In this document: positions 55,595 to 64,000 of the stretch, piece by piece | Position numbering within the stretch: position 1 is the stretch's first letter | Layout of the letters: every line of letters starts with the position of its first letter | Assembly (NCBI RefSeq): GCF_002954455.1 | Contig: NZ_MSCC01000002.1 | Location: forward strand, 1,058,304-1,122,303 | Length of the DNA stretch: 64,000 nt | Direction of reading: 5' to 3' | Origin: Photobacterium aquimaris | GTDB lineage: Bacteria; Pseudomonadota; Gammaproteobacteria; Enterobacterales; Vibrionaceae | The notes under the pieces: model-generated | Told to the model about the DNA's origin: nothing | The model's database searches: none | Seen by the model: only the letters and a program-made list of their open reading frames with translations | Made by a program: the position numbers and the translations under genes

Positions 55595-56272
55595 ATGAAT
55601 AAATTTATTTTAGCTGCATTCATTACAACACCATTATTTGGCTGTAACTCTAATGATGGTGAAGATATTATTGTTGATAAAGTTGGATTAGATATTTCGG
55701 CTCTAACTGATCAACAAAAACAAGATTACGCTCAAATTTCTACAGACATCAATGCATTTGTTTTATATGTGGCAGGCACTTGTGTTGATAAACAAGAACA
55801 GATCAACGCTGATTTCACAACATTAAGATGTAATATTGTCGATCATCTTACTGATATCGCTAAAACTGAATATTCAACGATTACACTGGTTGATGGAAAA
55901 CTTGATATTACTCGTGAAAATAACGCACGGTTTATTATCAAAACAGACGAAGATGTGAAGTTTAAAGCGCCGACAATTAGCAGCGATACTCTTCGTTACC
56001 GCCTAAGTAGCGATAATAGTATTACCGTTCAAATATCAGGTGAAGACGAACAAATACTCACCACCAGTTTCCGTGGTTTTTATACTGACGGTAGTCTTTC
56101 TGATAATGGTTCTTGGACAACTGAATCGATCAAAGACCAATCTTTTATCTTCACTGATGACGAAAACACTCAACTTATCGCACTCACTGAGGGTCAAGCC
56201 AAACTGATAGGAAAAGACAAAAAAAGCTATAGCTGGTCAACAGATACAATGGGGAAAGTCGTTTTGAAATAA
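55595..56272 (+). CDS. Hypothetical lipoprotein
   Basis: 225 residues with a lipoprotein signal (MNKFILAAFITTPLFGC; lipobox Cys at 17). The mature part has a pair of Cys (GTCVDK and LRCNIVD) and a beta-rich C-terminal domain with SFRGFYTDGS and YSWSTDTMGKVVL. AAGGAAG precedes the start. No family recognised; probably outer-membrane anchored since the residue after Cys is Asn, not Asp. Confidence 0.75.
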   Translation: MNKFILAAFITTPLFGCNSNDGEDIIVDKVGLDISALTDQQKQDYAQISTDINAFVLYVAGTCVDKQEQINADFTTLRCNIVDHLTDIAKTEYSTITLVDGKLDITRENNARFIIKTDEDVKFKAPTISSDTLRYRLSSDNSITVQISGEDEQILTTSFRGFYTDGSLSDNGSWTTESIKDQSFIFTDDENTQLIALTEGQAKLIGKDKKSYSWSTDTMGKVVLK

Positions 56273-56285
56273 TCATCATGACATA

Positions 56286-56320
56286 GGAATAGCGTCAATA
56301 TAGCGCTATTCCACTTTTCA
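56286..56320 (+). terminator. Terminator after the lipoprotein gene
   Basis: GGAATAGCG, nine-base loop and CGCTATTCC form a nine-pair stem followed by ACTTTT. Confidence 0.75.
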
Positions 56321-56419
56321 ATGTAAAAAATCGTGCTTATAGTAAATAAATAGCTATACAAACAAATTTTCCTGATAAACTATAAACCAATGTGCATATG
56401 TTATGAAAAGGATTTTTTG

Positions 56420-57536
56420 ATGTATTCATTCCTAAACTCAACCCGTACTCTTAAAGAGCGGTTAAATCTATTCGTTGCTTCAGTGCAAAATTTATATCCC
56501 GAAGTTATCGGTATCGCTGTAACTCGAATAGATGATCACGATAATTTATATTCAGTTTATCGAAGTGCTGATTATGGCGATAATTTTCCAACATTTATTG
56601 AGTCTATCAATAAATCACCACGCTTAAGTAAAATGCGCTCGTCATTAGAGCCAAGTATTATTGATAATATGCTTTGTCATCAATCGTCCATAAAGCATAT
56701 TCATTTACGGCTATTACAAAGTAATTGTATTTCAAGCATGACCTGTCCAATTTACACTAATGGCACTTTTATTGGTATCCTGTTTATTAATGCCAGCGTA
56801 AAAGATTTTTTTTAGCGAAAAAGTCAATTATTTTACAGCTTTCTCTCTTCTTATCACGCTTCTTATTAGTGATGATTTTAATAATAAAAAAGCATTTCAT
56901 TCTATTGTTAAAACAGTCTTATTGTTAAGTCACCACAAAGATCCAGAAACTCAAAACCATTTAAAAAGAGTGGCTGAATATAGCCGATTAATCGGGCTCT
57001 ATTTAGCCAAAATGGAAAAGTGTAATGGTGACTTTGTTGATTCGGTTTATCATTTCTCCGACATGCACGATATCGGTAAGTCTCTTATTCCAGAAGATAT
57101 TTTATACTCAACAGATATATATACTACTGAGCAACGAGCGATAATGAACCAACATCCTGAATTAGGGTGTCAGTTATTATCCAACATATTAACTACCTTT
57201 AAATATGATAATAACCAAGAACTGGATATTATTTTAAACATTATTCGTCATCACCATGAACGCTATGATGGTAAAGGATATCCTAATCAACTCAAAGGCA
57301 CTGATATTCCATTAGAAGCACGCATAGTAACTGTAGCTGATGTTATTGATGCATTGTTAAGTCACCGACCTTATAAACAACCGTGGTCAATCGATGATGT
57401 TGAACGGTATTTAATCAATGGTTCAGGGACACTGTTTGATCCCTTGTGCATTGATGCCATTTTACATTCACTTGATAAAATCGCACTGATTCAAAGTCGC
57501 TATCCCGATATTATTGAAGAAGAGCTACCTGTGTAG
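56420..57536 (+). pseudogene. GAF plus HD-GYP cyclic-di-GMP phosphodiesterase, split at a T8 run
   Basis: The first part (from the ATG at 56420, with AAAGGATTTT upstream) encodes an N-terminal sensor-like domain (LNLFVASVQNLYPEVIGIAV) to VKDFF and stops inside a run of eight T near 56806-56813. With one T fewer it reads on as SEKVNYFTAF and joins the HD-GYP domain: HLKRVAEYSRLIGLYL, MHDIGKSLIPEDIL, IIRHHHERYDGKGYPNQL and VTVADVIDALLSHRPYK. All HD-GYP metal and GYP residues are present, so the enzyme hydrolysing cyclic-di-GMP would work if the frame were restored by slippage or reversion. Otherwise it is a pseudogene. Confidence 0.75.
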
Positions 57537-57545
57537 CTCTTATAT
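57520..57545. terminator. Hairpin at the HD-GYP stop codon
   Basis: AAGAGCTAC, CTGT loop, GTAGCTCTT; the stem overlaps the stop codon of the HD-GYP gene and faces the convergent pcp gene. The T run is poor. Confidence 0.5.
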
Positions 57546-57562
57546 CAATTTCTCAACAATAA

Positions 57563-58201
57563 CTAGCAGATAGTACCACCAGTTAATTGAATATCTTGCT
57601 CATTATCAATCACAGCTTGAGCGGCCACTTTTAAACCTTCAGCAATCATAGCTAACGACATACTCGGTTGTTCAGTGAGCGCTGCTTGCTCAGGTAATAG
57701 TGGAATATGAATAAAACCATGCGCAATGCGAGTATCACGTAAATAATGCTGCACACCATAAAATAAGTGATTACAAACAAAAGTACCCGCTGTATTAGAA
57801 ACCTGACACGGAATTCCTGCTTGTTGCAACGCTTGTGTCATCGCTTTAATTGGTAAAGTTGAGAAATACCCATCAGGACCATCAACGACAATCGGTTGAT
57901 CAATCGGTTGATTACCTTCGTTATCTGCAATACGAAAATCATCAATATTAATCGCCACACGCTCTGGTGTGATCGCCGCACGCCCACCCGCTTGACCTAC
58001 AGTGATCACATAATCTGGCTGATGATATTTAATTGCCTCAATCACAGCATCGATTGCTTTAAAACGCGTAACAGGGACTTGGCAGATAACAATTTCACCG
58101 TTATTAAGTGCAACGCCCTCAAGTAACTTAACGGCTTCTAATGCAGGGTTAATTGCAGCACCACCAAAAGGTTCAAATCCAGTAATTAGTATTTTTTTCA
58201 T
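57563..58201 (-). CDS. pcp: Pyroglutamyl-peptidase I
   Basis: 212 residues with the peptidase C15 residues: ILITGFEPFGGAAINPALEA at the N-terminus, AAITPERVAIN with the catalytic Glu, VSNTAGTFVCNHLFYGV with the catalytic Cys (about 143), and GFIHIPLLPEQ with the catalytic His. It removes pyroglutamate from peptide N-termini. It is the last gene of an operon with two DUF969/DUF979 membrane proteins, 13 bases after the upstream gene. Confidence 0.95.
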   Translation of the reverse strand: MKKILITGFEPFGGAAINPALEAVKLLEGVALNNGEIVICQVPVTRFKAIDAVIEAIKYHQPDYVITVGQAGGRAAITPERVAINIDDFRIADNEGNQPIDQPIVVDGPDGYFSTLPIKAMTQALQQAGIPCQVSNTAGTFVCNHLFYGVQHYLRDTRIAHGFIHIPLLPEQAALTEQPSMSLAMIAEGLKVAAQAVIDNEQDIQLTGGTIC

Positions 58202-58214
58202 GGTTATTCGTCCT

Positions 58215-59120
58215 TTAAAAAGCCAACATGTACATTAAGACAATATTGAAAGCCAGCATCACTAAGCCCGGTAAAAATTGCGTCATAATTATATGGTTTT
58301 TATTTTTGAGTTCTAATAATGCAGCAGGAACAACATTGAAGTTAGCAGCCATAGGGGTCATCAATGTACCGCAATAACCAGATAGCATACCTAATACTCC
58401 AACGATTGCAGGATTACCGCCTTGTTCAATAATCAATAATGGAATACCAATACCGGTTGTGATCACCGCAAACGCAGCAAATCCATTACCCATAACTACC
58501 GTAAATAACATCATCCCCACACAATAAGCCACAACATATGCTTGTAGATTATTATCTGGCACAATCATTTTAACCAGTTGTGAAACGGTATCACCAACCC
58601 CAGCTTGGCTAAATAAATAGCCCAATGCGGCTAAGAATTGTGACAATATTGCCGCCCAGCCAATGCCATCAATTAAACGACGGCCCTCATTGATACTTTG
58701 GGTTGCTGATCCTTTAGTGATCACTAACGCGACACCAATTGCCAGCACTGAACTAATACCAAGCCCAGTAAGCGCACCTAAATCAGTACATTGACTGACC
58801 ACAATGGTACCAATTGGAATCAGCACTGCCGGAATAAACAGTTTATTTTTAAGCGTAAGCGCACTCTTGGCTTTGGTACTATCATCGGTACTGTTATAAG
58901 TGCCAACTCCCATAAAGCCACCAGTTGCGAGCAAGGTTAATGCCAGTACTAATAAGCCGGTTACCCAATGAGGCATCAAAGGGCCACACATGAAAGTGAT
59001 ACCATAAATCAGCCAAAACGTACCGGTTCCCCACCGTTTAGCACTGTTCTTATCAGCAAAACTTTGTATCGCAAAAGCAATCAGTAATAAGCCTGTGGTT
59101 TGATAAACATACTCAAGCAT
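58215..59120 (-). CDS. DUF979 family membrane protein
   Basis: 301 residues with eight or nine hydrophobic segments, for example GTFWLIYGITFMCGPLMPHW, TVVMGNGFAAFAVITTGIGI and GYCGTLMTPMAANFNVVPAA. It matches DUF979, which is regularly beside DUF969 and pcp. It overlaps the DUF969 gene by eight bases, suggesting coupled translation. The pair is probably a two-part transporter for pyroglutamate or pyroglutamyl peptides, an inference from gene context. Confidence 0.88.
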   Translation of the reverse strand: MLEYVYQTTGLLLIAFAIQSFADKNSAKRWGTGTFWLIYGITFMCGPLMPHWVTGLLVLALTLLATGGFMGVGTYNSTDDSTKAKSALTLKNKLFIPAVLIPIGTIVVSQCTDLGALTGLGISSVLAIGVALVITKGSATQSINEGRRLIDGIGWAAILSQFLAALGYLFSQAGVGDTVSQLVKMIVPDNNLQAYVVAYCVGMMLFTVVMGNGFAAFAVITTGIGIPLLIIEQGGNPAIVGVLGMLSGYCGTLMTPMAANFNVVPAALLELKNKNHIIMTQFLPGLVMLAFNIVLMYMLAF

Positions 59121-59820
59121 TATTGTGCTCCTTTTGTGGCACTGATTGGATGGCCAAATGACGTGCTAATCGCATATCTTCCAATTTGCAACACACAGCA
59201 AAGACGGCGAAAGAAGCAACCGCTGTTGGTAATGCCCACAAATACATTTGTTCAAGTTCAACCTTAATACCGTTATCTTCCATCACACCTTTGATTAGTA
59301 ACAATCCACCAGCACCAATGAACAATAGCTGACTAAAGAAATTACCAAAGTTTTCACTCACGGCAGATAAACACCGAATTCGCTGACTTTGGTTATCGGT
59401 TAATTCACCGACTTGCTTTTCTGCTGCGGCTTCTGCCATTGGCGCAATTAGCGGACGTATCATTGATGGGTGCCCACCTAAATGTAACCCCATAGCATTG
59501 GTTAATTTACGTAGCGCAAGGTAGGTCAGTAATACACGACTTACTGAAGCACTTTTCATACTTCCAATTAAGGTTTCAGCGCGTTGACGTAAGCCATAAC
59601 GTTCTAAAATACCGATCATAGGTAATATAAGGATAAACAGTGACATGTAACGGTTTTTGGTAAATGACTCCCCTAAAATAGATAAAATCTCAAATAATGG
59701 AATGTGAGCCACTAAACCCGTAACAACACCTGCGGTTAAAATAACGAGTAAGGTATTTAATTTAAATGCTAATCCTACTGTAATGATCACTACACCAATT
59801 AATGGCCATAAATCTACCAT
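59113..59820 (-). CDS. DUF969 family membrane protein
   Basis: 235 residues with six or so hydrophobic segments, including LWPLIGVVIITVGLAFKLNT, LTNAMGLHLGGHPSMIRPL and SENFGNFFSQLLFIGAGGLL. This is the DUF969 family, partner of DUF979. First gene of the DUF969-DUF979-pcp operon. GGAGACG precedes the start. Confidence 0.88.
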   Translation of the reverse strand: MVDLWPLIGVVIITVGLAFKLNTLLVILTAGVVTGLVAHIPLFEILSILGESFTKNRYMSLFILILPMIGILERYGLRQRAETLIGSMKSASVSRVLLTYLALRKLTNAMGLHLGGHPSMIRPLIAPMAEAAAEKQVGELTDNQSQRIRCLSAVSENFGNFFSQLLFIGAGGLLLIKGVMEDNGIKVELEQMYLWALPTAVASFAVFAVCCKLEDMRLARHLAIQSVPQKEHNNA

Positions 59821-60220
59821 GTACGTCTCCTGCTATTTGAATAACAAGCAATAACCCCATACTCATTGAGCGTGCAGCTATCGCTATTAATAATCGTGAT
59901 ATTTAACGGAGATTACGAAAATAAATTTGTGGTTTCCAGTTAATTTTCGTGAGCAAAAAACAGCACAAAAAAAACAAAAAAAAGACTAATAAACAATAAT
60001 TTATAAAAACAACAAAATTAAAGACTTGGATTATTCTCACAACAAATAAATATCCTTAGTTATCATGCAAAATATAATACTACTCATGGTGATAACAAAA
60101 AGATTAAATTGATACAATACGCATAATAATTGATATTTTATGCATGCAATATCATTTTGTAACAGATTATATTTTTCAAAGTTCAATAGATCATCCCATC
60201 ACTACTAACACCAAAAAATC
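59821..60220. other. AT-rich gap between operons
   Basis: 400 bases upstream of the DUF969 operon and the YfcC remnant; several A runs and no gene. The promoter of the DUF969 operon should lie here. Confidence 0.3.
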
Positions 60221-60754
60221 ATGGCAGTACCTGACACATTAATCATTATTTTTATAGTCGGAATATTAGCAACCCTACTGACTGACTTAATTCCTGAGGG
60301 TAGCTTCTCTCAACAAACTGTCAGTTTTATCGCAGATGGGGTTGAAAAAAAACGCACAGTGATCGATCCAACCTCGTTTACTTATGCAATAGATGCCAGT
60401 GGCGATAAGATTTATAACACTGTCGGCTTCTTTAGTGCCGGTGACGGCGTAGGCTTAATGAACTTTATATTTGAAGGCTTAGTGTCAGGCAGTAACTTCA
60501 GGCTCTGGCCATGCCATTACTGACACCTTTAGGTGACATTGCTGGTATTTATCATCAAGTGACGGTACTTACATTCCAATTAGGCGATGGTTTACCAATA
60601 TCGTTGTGCCAACATTTGCATCACTAATGGGAACATTAGAGGTTTGCCGTATTGATTGGGGTGACGGGATCCGCTTTAGCTGGCGCTTTATGTTACTGCT
60701 ATTTATCACATCAAGTGTAATTGTGATTTGTGCTCACCTAGTTGGATTTAATTA
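60221..60754 (+). pseudogene. Deleted YfcC-family transporter remnant
   Basis: The first 90 codons encode a YfcC-type N-terminus (VPDTLIIIFIVGILATLLTD, LIPEGSF) and then jump directly to a C-terminal part. After a shift of frame, the rest reads AMPLLTPLGDIAGI, HQVTVLTFQLGDG and NIVVPTFASLMGTLEVCRI to a stop at 60754, the conserved C-terminal blocks of YfcC/C4-dicarboxylate and basic amino acid antiporters. Several hundred residues are missing between, so this is a remnant. Confidence 0.75.
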
Positions 60755-61029
60755 ACCACATGACACCGACGATAAAGACCCAATACACGATTAAAACATC
60801 ATCATACCCAGGCTAAACTAATCATTAGCATGGGTTGTTTTTATACTCCCGCCATTCCTCAATGGAATTTGATTTCCTCTTCCTTAGCGCTGTTATGATT
60901 AATTTTATTCAAAAAACGACGCTCCAACATAAAATAGTCATAATTATAGATAATCATTTACCAACTATGATGAAATTTATGCTTTACTTGATTAATAATA
61001 ATCACTTAAAAGCATAACAAAGGAATTTT

Positions 61030-61629
61030 ATGGTGAAGTATCTAAAATCAATTAAATATTTATTTATAGTATTATTGCTAGCTCAATTAACGGGCTGTGG
61101 TATTAATACTATTCCCACTCTTGATGAACAAGTTAATGCTGACTGGGCACAAGTACAAAATAACTATCAACGCCGTGCTGATTTGATCCCTAATCTCGTC
61201 GCCACCGTGAAAGGCTATGCCGAACACGAAAAAGATACTTTAACTGCCGTTACTGAAGCGCGAGCAAAAGTATCTTCGATGCAAGTGACACCAGAAACAT
61301 TAAATAACCCAGCAGCCTTTAAGAAATTTGAAGCCGCTCAAGGTCAATTAAGCAGTGCACTCTCTCGGTTAATGGTTGTGTCTGAGCGTTATCCTGATCT
61401 TAAAGCGAACCAACAATTTATTGCGCTTCAAGCACAATTAGAAGGCACAGAAAATCGCATTGCTGTTGCTCGTCGTGATTATATTAATGCAGTAAAAGCC
61501 TTTAATACTGAGATTCGTACTTTCCCTGGTCGTTTATGGCATTGGGCAATGTATAGCGATCTAAAAATTAAACCAAATTTTACTGCGACCACTGCCAATG
61601 CTGATGTTGCACCTAAGGTTGAGTTTTAA
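61030..61629 (+). CDS. lemA: LemA-family lipoprotein
   Basis: 199 residues with a lipobox (LLLAQLTGC), then the LemA segment NADWAQVQNNYQRRADLIPN, GYAEHEKDTLTAVTEARAKV and RRDYINAVKAFNTEIRTFPG. LemA-type coiled-coil proteins are common at the head of TPM operons in vibrios; function unknown. The stop codon is directly followed by the ATG of the next gene, so the three genes form an operon. Confidence 0.93.
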   Translation: MVKYLKSIKYLFIVLLLAQLTGCGINTIPTLDEQVNADWAQVQNNYQRRADLIPNLVATVKGYAEHEKDTLTAVTEARAKVSSMQVTPETLNNPAAFKKFEAAQGQLSSALSRLMVVSERYPDLKANQQFIALQAQLEGTENRIAVARRDYINAVKAFNTEIRTFPGRLWHWAMYSDLKIKPNFTATTANADVAPKVEF

Positions 61630-62382
61630 ATGAAAAAAGTCCTTTTAGCATGTGGACTTTTATTGCTCGTCAGCCAAAACGTTTTGGCTGCGATCACTTT
61701 TCCTGCCTTAACGGGAAGAGTGGTCGACGACGCCCATATGCTTAATCAAGCGCAAACACAACAACTCGATCAGATTCTGGCCGCAGAAGAAAAATCATCA
61801 TCAAACCAAGTTGTAGTGGTAACAATCCCTTCAACCAACGGTATTCCTATTGCTGATTATGGCTACCAGTTAGGTCGAGCATGGGGAATTGGTCAGAAAA
61901 AACATGACAATGGCGTGCTATTAATTATCGCTAAAAATGACAAAAAAATGCGCATTGAAGTCGGTTATGGCTTAGAAGGCGCACTACCTGATGCCATTGC
62001 GATAAATATTATTAATCATCAAATCAAACCTGCGTTCAAAGCGGGTAAATTTGCCACCGGTATTGAAAATGGTGTCAACGCCATTATTGCTGCAATTCAT
62101 GGTGAATATAAACCCGTCGCTACTGAAGATAAACCGCCATACGATTTCTATTTGTTCATTCTGTTTGTAGTGATCATTCAAATAATTGCCTTTAGTCGTC
62201 GACGCCATAATCGTTCAACCTATTATGGCCGTGATGGCGATGTTTTCACTAGTGGTGGTTTTGGTTCATCAAACCGCGGGGGATCTAATGGTGGTTTTGG
62301 CGGCAGTGGCGGAAACAGCAGCGGTGGTTTTAGTGGCGGCGGCGGTGGCTTTGGCGGCGGCGGTGCATCAGGAGGATGGTAA
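61630..62382 (+). CDS. TPM-domain protein, YgcG-like
   Basis: 250 residues with a signal peptide (LLACGLLLLVSQNVLAA), a TPM domain (GRVVDDAHMLNQAQTQQLDQ, VVVTIPSTNG, KMRIEVGYGLEGALPDAIA), one membrane segment (DFYLFILFVVIIQIIAF) and a Gly/Ser/Phe-rich tail (GGFGGGGASGGW). This is the YgcG-type layout. TPM proteins are periplasmic with unclear role, some having phosphatase activity. Middle gene of the operon; the last codons overlap the next start. Confidence 0.92.
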   Translation: MKKVLLACGLLLLVSQNVLAAITFPALTGRVVDDAHMLNQAQTQQLDQILAAEEKSSSNQVVVVTIPSTNGIPIADYGYQLGRAWGIGQKKHDNGVLLIIAKNDKKMRIEVGYGLEGALPDAIAINIINHQIKPAFKAGKFATGIENGVNAIIAAIHGEYKPVATEDKPPYDFYLFILFVVIIQIIAFSRRRHNRSTYYGRDGDVFTSGGFGSSNRGGSNGGFGGSGGNSSGGFSGGGGGFGGGGASGGW

Positions 62383-62999
62383 TGAAATTATTTACAAACG
62401 AGCAGCTACAAACAATTAGTCAAACCATCAGTGATATGGAAAAAACCACCGATGCTGAGTTAATCACCGTAATGGCAACTAAAGCTGATGACTATTACTT
62501 TGTACCTACACTGTGGGCTGCCATTATTGCGTTATTTGTTCCGGCTCTGTTAACGATTACTCCGTTATGGTTAGAGCTAACAGATATTTTATGGGTACAA
62601 TTAAGCACCTTTATTATTTTGACATTAATTTTTCGTCTTCCAGCGATAAAATACCGTTTATTACCTAAAGCTGTAAAACATCGTCGCGCAAGCCTTATTG
62701 CTCGTGAGCAGTTTTTAGCCAATGGGGTTCATCGCACTAAACAACATTTAGGTGTAATGATCTTTGTTTGTGAAGCCGAGCATTATGTAGAAATTCTAAC
62801 GGATTATGGCATTAGCGAACGAATCAGCGATGAAGCATGGCAAAGTTTAGTTCGTGATTTTACCAAAGATGTTAAAACAGGCAAAACCTTTGAAGGCTTT
62901 ATTCAATGCTTACAACAGTCGGGGAAGTTATTGACTAATGCCCTACCTTATACAGAAGAAAAAAATGAGTTGCCTAATTGCTTAATCGTAATTGATTAA
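62376..62999 (+). CDS. TPM-domain membrane protein
   Basis: 207 residues. The TPM-like parts are ISQTISDMEKTTDAELITVM at the N-terminus and LGVMIFVCEAEHYVEILTDY later, with two hydrophobic segments in between (LWAAIIALFVPALLTITPLW). Last gene of the lemA-TPM-TPM operon; overlaps the previous gene by seven bases. Confidence 0.88.
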   Translation: MVMKLFTNEQLQTISQTISDMEKTTDAELITVMATKADDYYFVPTLWAAIIALFVPALLTITPLWLELTDILWVQLSTFIILTLIFRLPAIKYRLLPKAVKHRRASLIAREQFLANGVHRTKQHLGVMIFVCEAEHYVEILTDYGISERISDEAWQSLVRDFTKDVKTGKTFEGFIQCLQQSGKLLTNALPYTEEKNELPNCLIVID

Positions 63000-63162
63000 T
63001 TTATACAGCAGTCTGTTATTAATATTAATTGTTGAAATAGCCGTTTGGTTATTTCAACAATTTATTTACCCCCATCAATTACAACTCCTCCATCGATACC
63101 TTTATTCATTGCACGATTCGTCAAAATGGTTATCTTGCTGCCATTGCTCCCAACTATCAATC

Positions 63163-63471
63163 TTAAACCTTTTTTTGAGCCCTTGCTACATTCACCGCTA
63201 ATATTGCCGCAGTAAACACACCAAAAAATACAATCGCATATAAATAATAAGCAGAAAACTCTTCAAATTTCCATATAATCAGCCACATAAAAAATCCCCA
63301 TGACAGAGATCCAAATACTGATTGTAAAACAAACAACTTCAACGGTGACTCAAATAGACGAGGCTTAGGATTTGCTTGAAATAAGATTAAACATGCAGGA
63401 TAAGGTTTCGTTAGGTACCTATTGACACCTTTTTCCTCTAAATACAGTTGGATAAAATCAGCTCGCTTCAT
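63163..63471 (-). CDS. Small membrane protein, possible DUF6404 relative
   Basis: 102 residues with two hydrophobic segments (FGSLSWGFFMWLIIWKFEEF and YAIVFFGVFTAAILAVNVAR) after a polar N-terminus. The pattern WGFFMWLIIW recalls DUF6404-type proteins, from memory only. Start ATG has AGGTAATG upstream. Function unknown. Confidence 0.6.
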   Translation of the reverse strand: MKRADFIQLYLEEKGVNRYLTKPYPACLILFQANPKPRLFESPLKLFVLQSVFGSLSWGFFMWLIIWKFEEFSAYYLYAIVFFGVFTAAILAVNVARAQKKV

Positions 63472-63853
63472 TACCTCTCCCTATATTTTAAATAAAATAG
63501 ATCACTGATTTAATGTAAAACTCAGCGACAATAATCAACCATTATTATGATGATATATAAGCACTAACAACTGTTCATATTTATAATCGCGGGTTACATC
63601 ACATTCTTATGCTTGGACTAATTACATTCTTATGCTTGGACTATTATGCTTGGACAGCCAAATTTATTAGTTATTGCATGTAGTACCTAAGAAATAAATC
63701 ATTCCACCAGCAACAAACTCTTCGACGATGAATATTACAGCATATAATTGAAATCATTGAGTAAATCGGTTCAATTCCCAGATTTCAGGATCGACAATAC
63801 CTACAATTCTGACAATAATTGCAGTTTTTTAATTCAATTATCAAAAGCCATTT
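63472..63853. other. Gap with a 23-base direct repeat
   Basis: 382 bases. A repeat of ACATTCTTATGCTTGGACTA occurs at 63601-63620 and 63624-63643, and a shortened third copy (TTATGCTTGGAC) follows at 63644-63655. No gene otherwise. Confidence 0.5.
63601..63655. repeat. 23-base direct repeat, two and a half copies
   Basis: ACATTCTTATGCTTGGACTA is repeated with a three-base spacer (ATT), followed by a shortened copy. It is not in a gene and may reflect local duplication. Confidence 0.9.
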
Positions 63854-64000
63854 TTAATTAGGATGTAACTGGTGACTCGCCGATTTTCCTTTACACCAAT
63901 GCCCACCAGCATGTTGTTTAAAGGCACACATTCTGGACCATTTACCGCTTACATTAGCGTAACGTTCCATAAATTGTTCACTATGCTCAAGCCAAGCATT
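63854..64000 (-). CDS. Partial gene, C-terminal 48 residues
   Basis: The minus strand is open from the window edge to a stop at 63854. The tail reads FMERYANVSGKWSRMCAFKQ, then HAGGHWCKGKSASHQ, with two Cys and several His and Trp. Too short to assign. The start lies beyond the window. Confidence 0.5.
   Translation of the reverse strand, partial: NAWLEHSEQFMERYANVSGKWSRMCAFKQHAGGHWCKGKSASHQLHPN

Noticed and set aside
60835..61017. 60-codon frame before lemA
   Set aside because: No ribosome binding site, composition of non-coding AT-rich DNA, no family likeness.
62992..63201. Possible fourth gene of the lemA operon (hydrophobic, Cys-rich end)
   Set aside because: It begins with TTG, overlaps the end of the previous gene and then the opposite-strand gene at 63163, and has no family likeness.

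Overview
The window looks like a piece of a Vibrionaceae chromosome, most likely Photobacterium. The base composition is AT-rich. DUF2787 and DUF3389 proteins, two OmpA-type porins, a LemA/TPM operon, a periplasmic ATP-dependent DNA ligase and E. coli-like TyrS and TyrP proteins sit side by side. The genus is an inference from gene content. No tRNA, rRNA or CRISPR array was seen.

Region 1 (1-7184) is accessory DNA. A minus-strand cluster, read AlpA-type regulator, CARF-domain protein of the CRISPR-associated NE0113 family, 110-residue unknown, and a large protein cut by the window edge (STY4851/ECs_5259-like), has the look of a defence island without a CRISPR system. It is followed by radC-like and two DUF2787 genes, an inovirus Gp2 (YagK/YfjJ)-type gene typical of phage satellites, and a very AT-rich unknown gene translationally coupled to a macro-domain (YmdB-like) gene.

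Region 2 (7445-24579) is mostly ordinary chromosome: an RbgA/YlqF-type GTPase, an MFS transporter with a structured leader, a ROK sugar kinase, a rodA not next to mrdA, two OmpA paralogues around a hotdog thioesterase and a DUF3389 gene, an FAD oxidoreductase, a coiled-coil membrane protein, a PTS IIC-like protein, a periplasmic DNA ligase, cytochrome c, an FUSC protein and an M14 carboxypeptidase.

Region 3 (24606-32100) is a graveyard. It holds a group II intron (24795-26956, boundaries supported by domain V and an EBS1/IBS1 match), an IS3-family element with a broken transposase, remnants of surface-polysaccharide genes (GT9 glycosyltransferase, acyltransferase), one intact acyltransferase and the tail of a nucleoside hydrolase gene.

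Region 4 (32148-48601) has an ArsR regulator with a CSC-motif permease, a large secreted M66 (StcE/TagA-like) metalloprotease, an exported MTA/SAH-nucleosidase-like protein, and then a coherent tyrosine block: aromatic aminotransferase, GntR/FCD regulator, tyrosine/tyramine-type antiporter, tyrosine decarboxylase, TyrP transporter and TyrS. This resembles the tyramine clusters of enterococci and lactobacilli and probably serves decarboxylation-driven acid resistance and proton-motive force.

Region 5 (48901-64000) has an M20 peptidase, the glycine cleavage genes gcvT / gcvH-gcvP (divergent), a lipoprotein, a GAF/HD-GYP gene split by a one-base homopolymer difference, the DUF969-DUF979-pcp operon, a deleted YfcC-family transporter remnant, and the LemA-TPM-TPM operon. 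Several disrupted genes break at T or A runs, so either real phase variation or homopolymer read errors must be considered.
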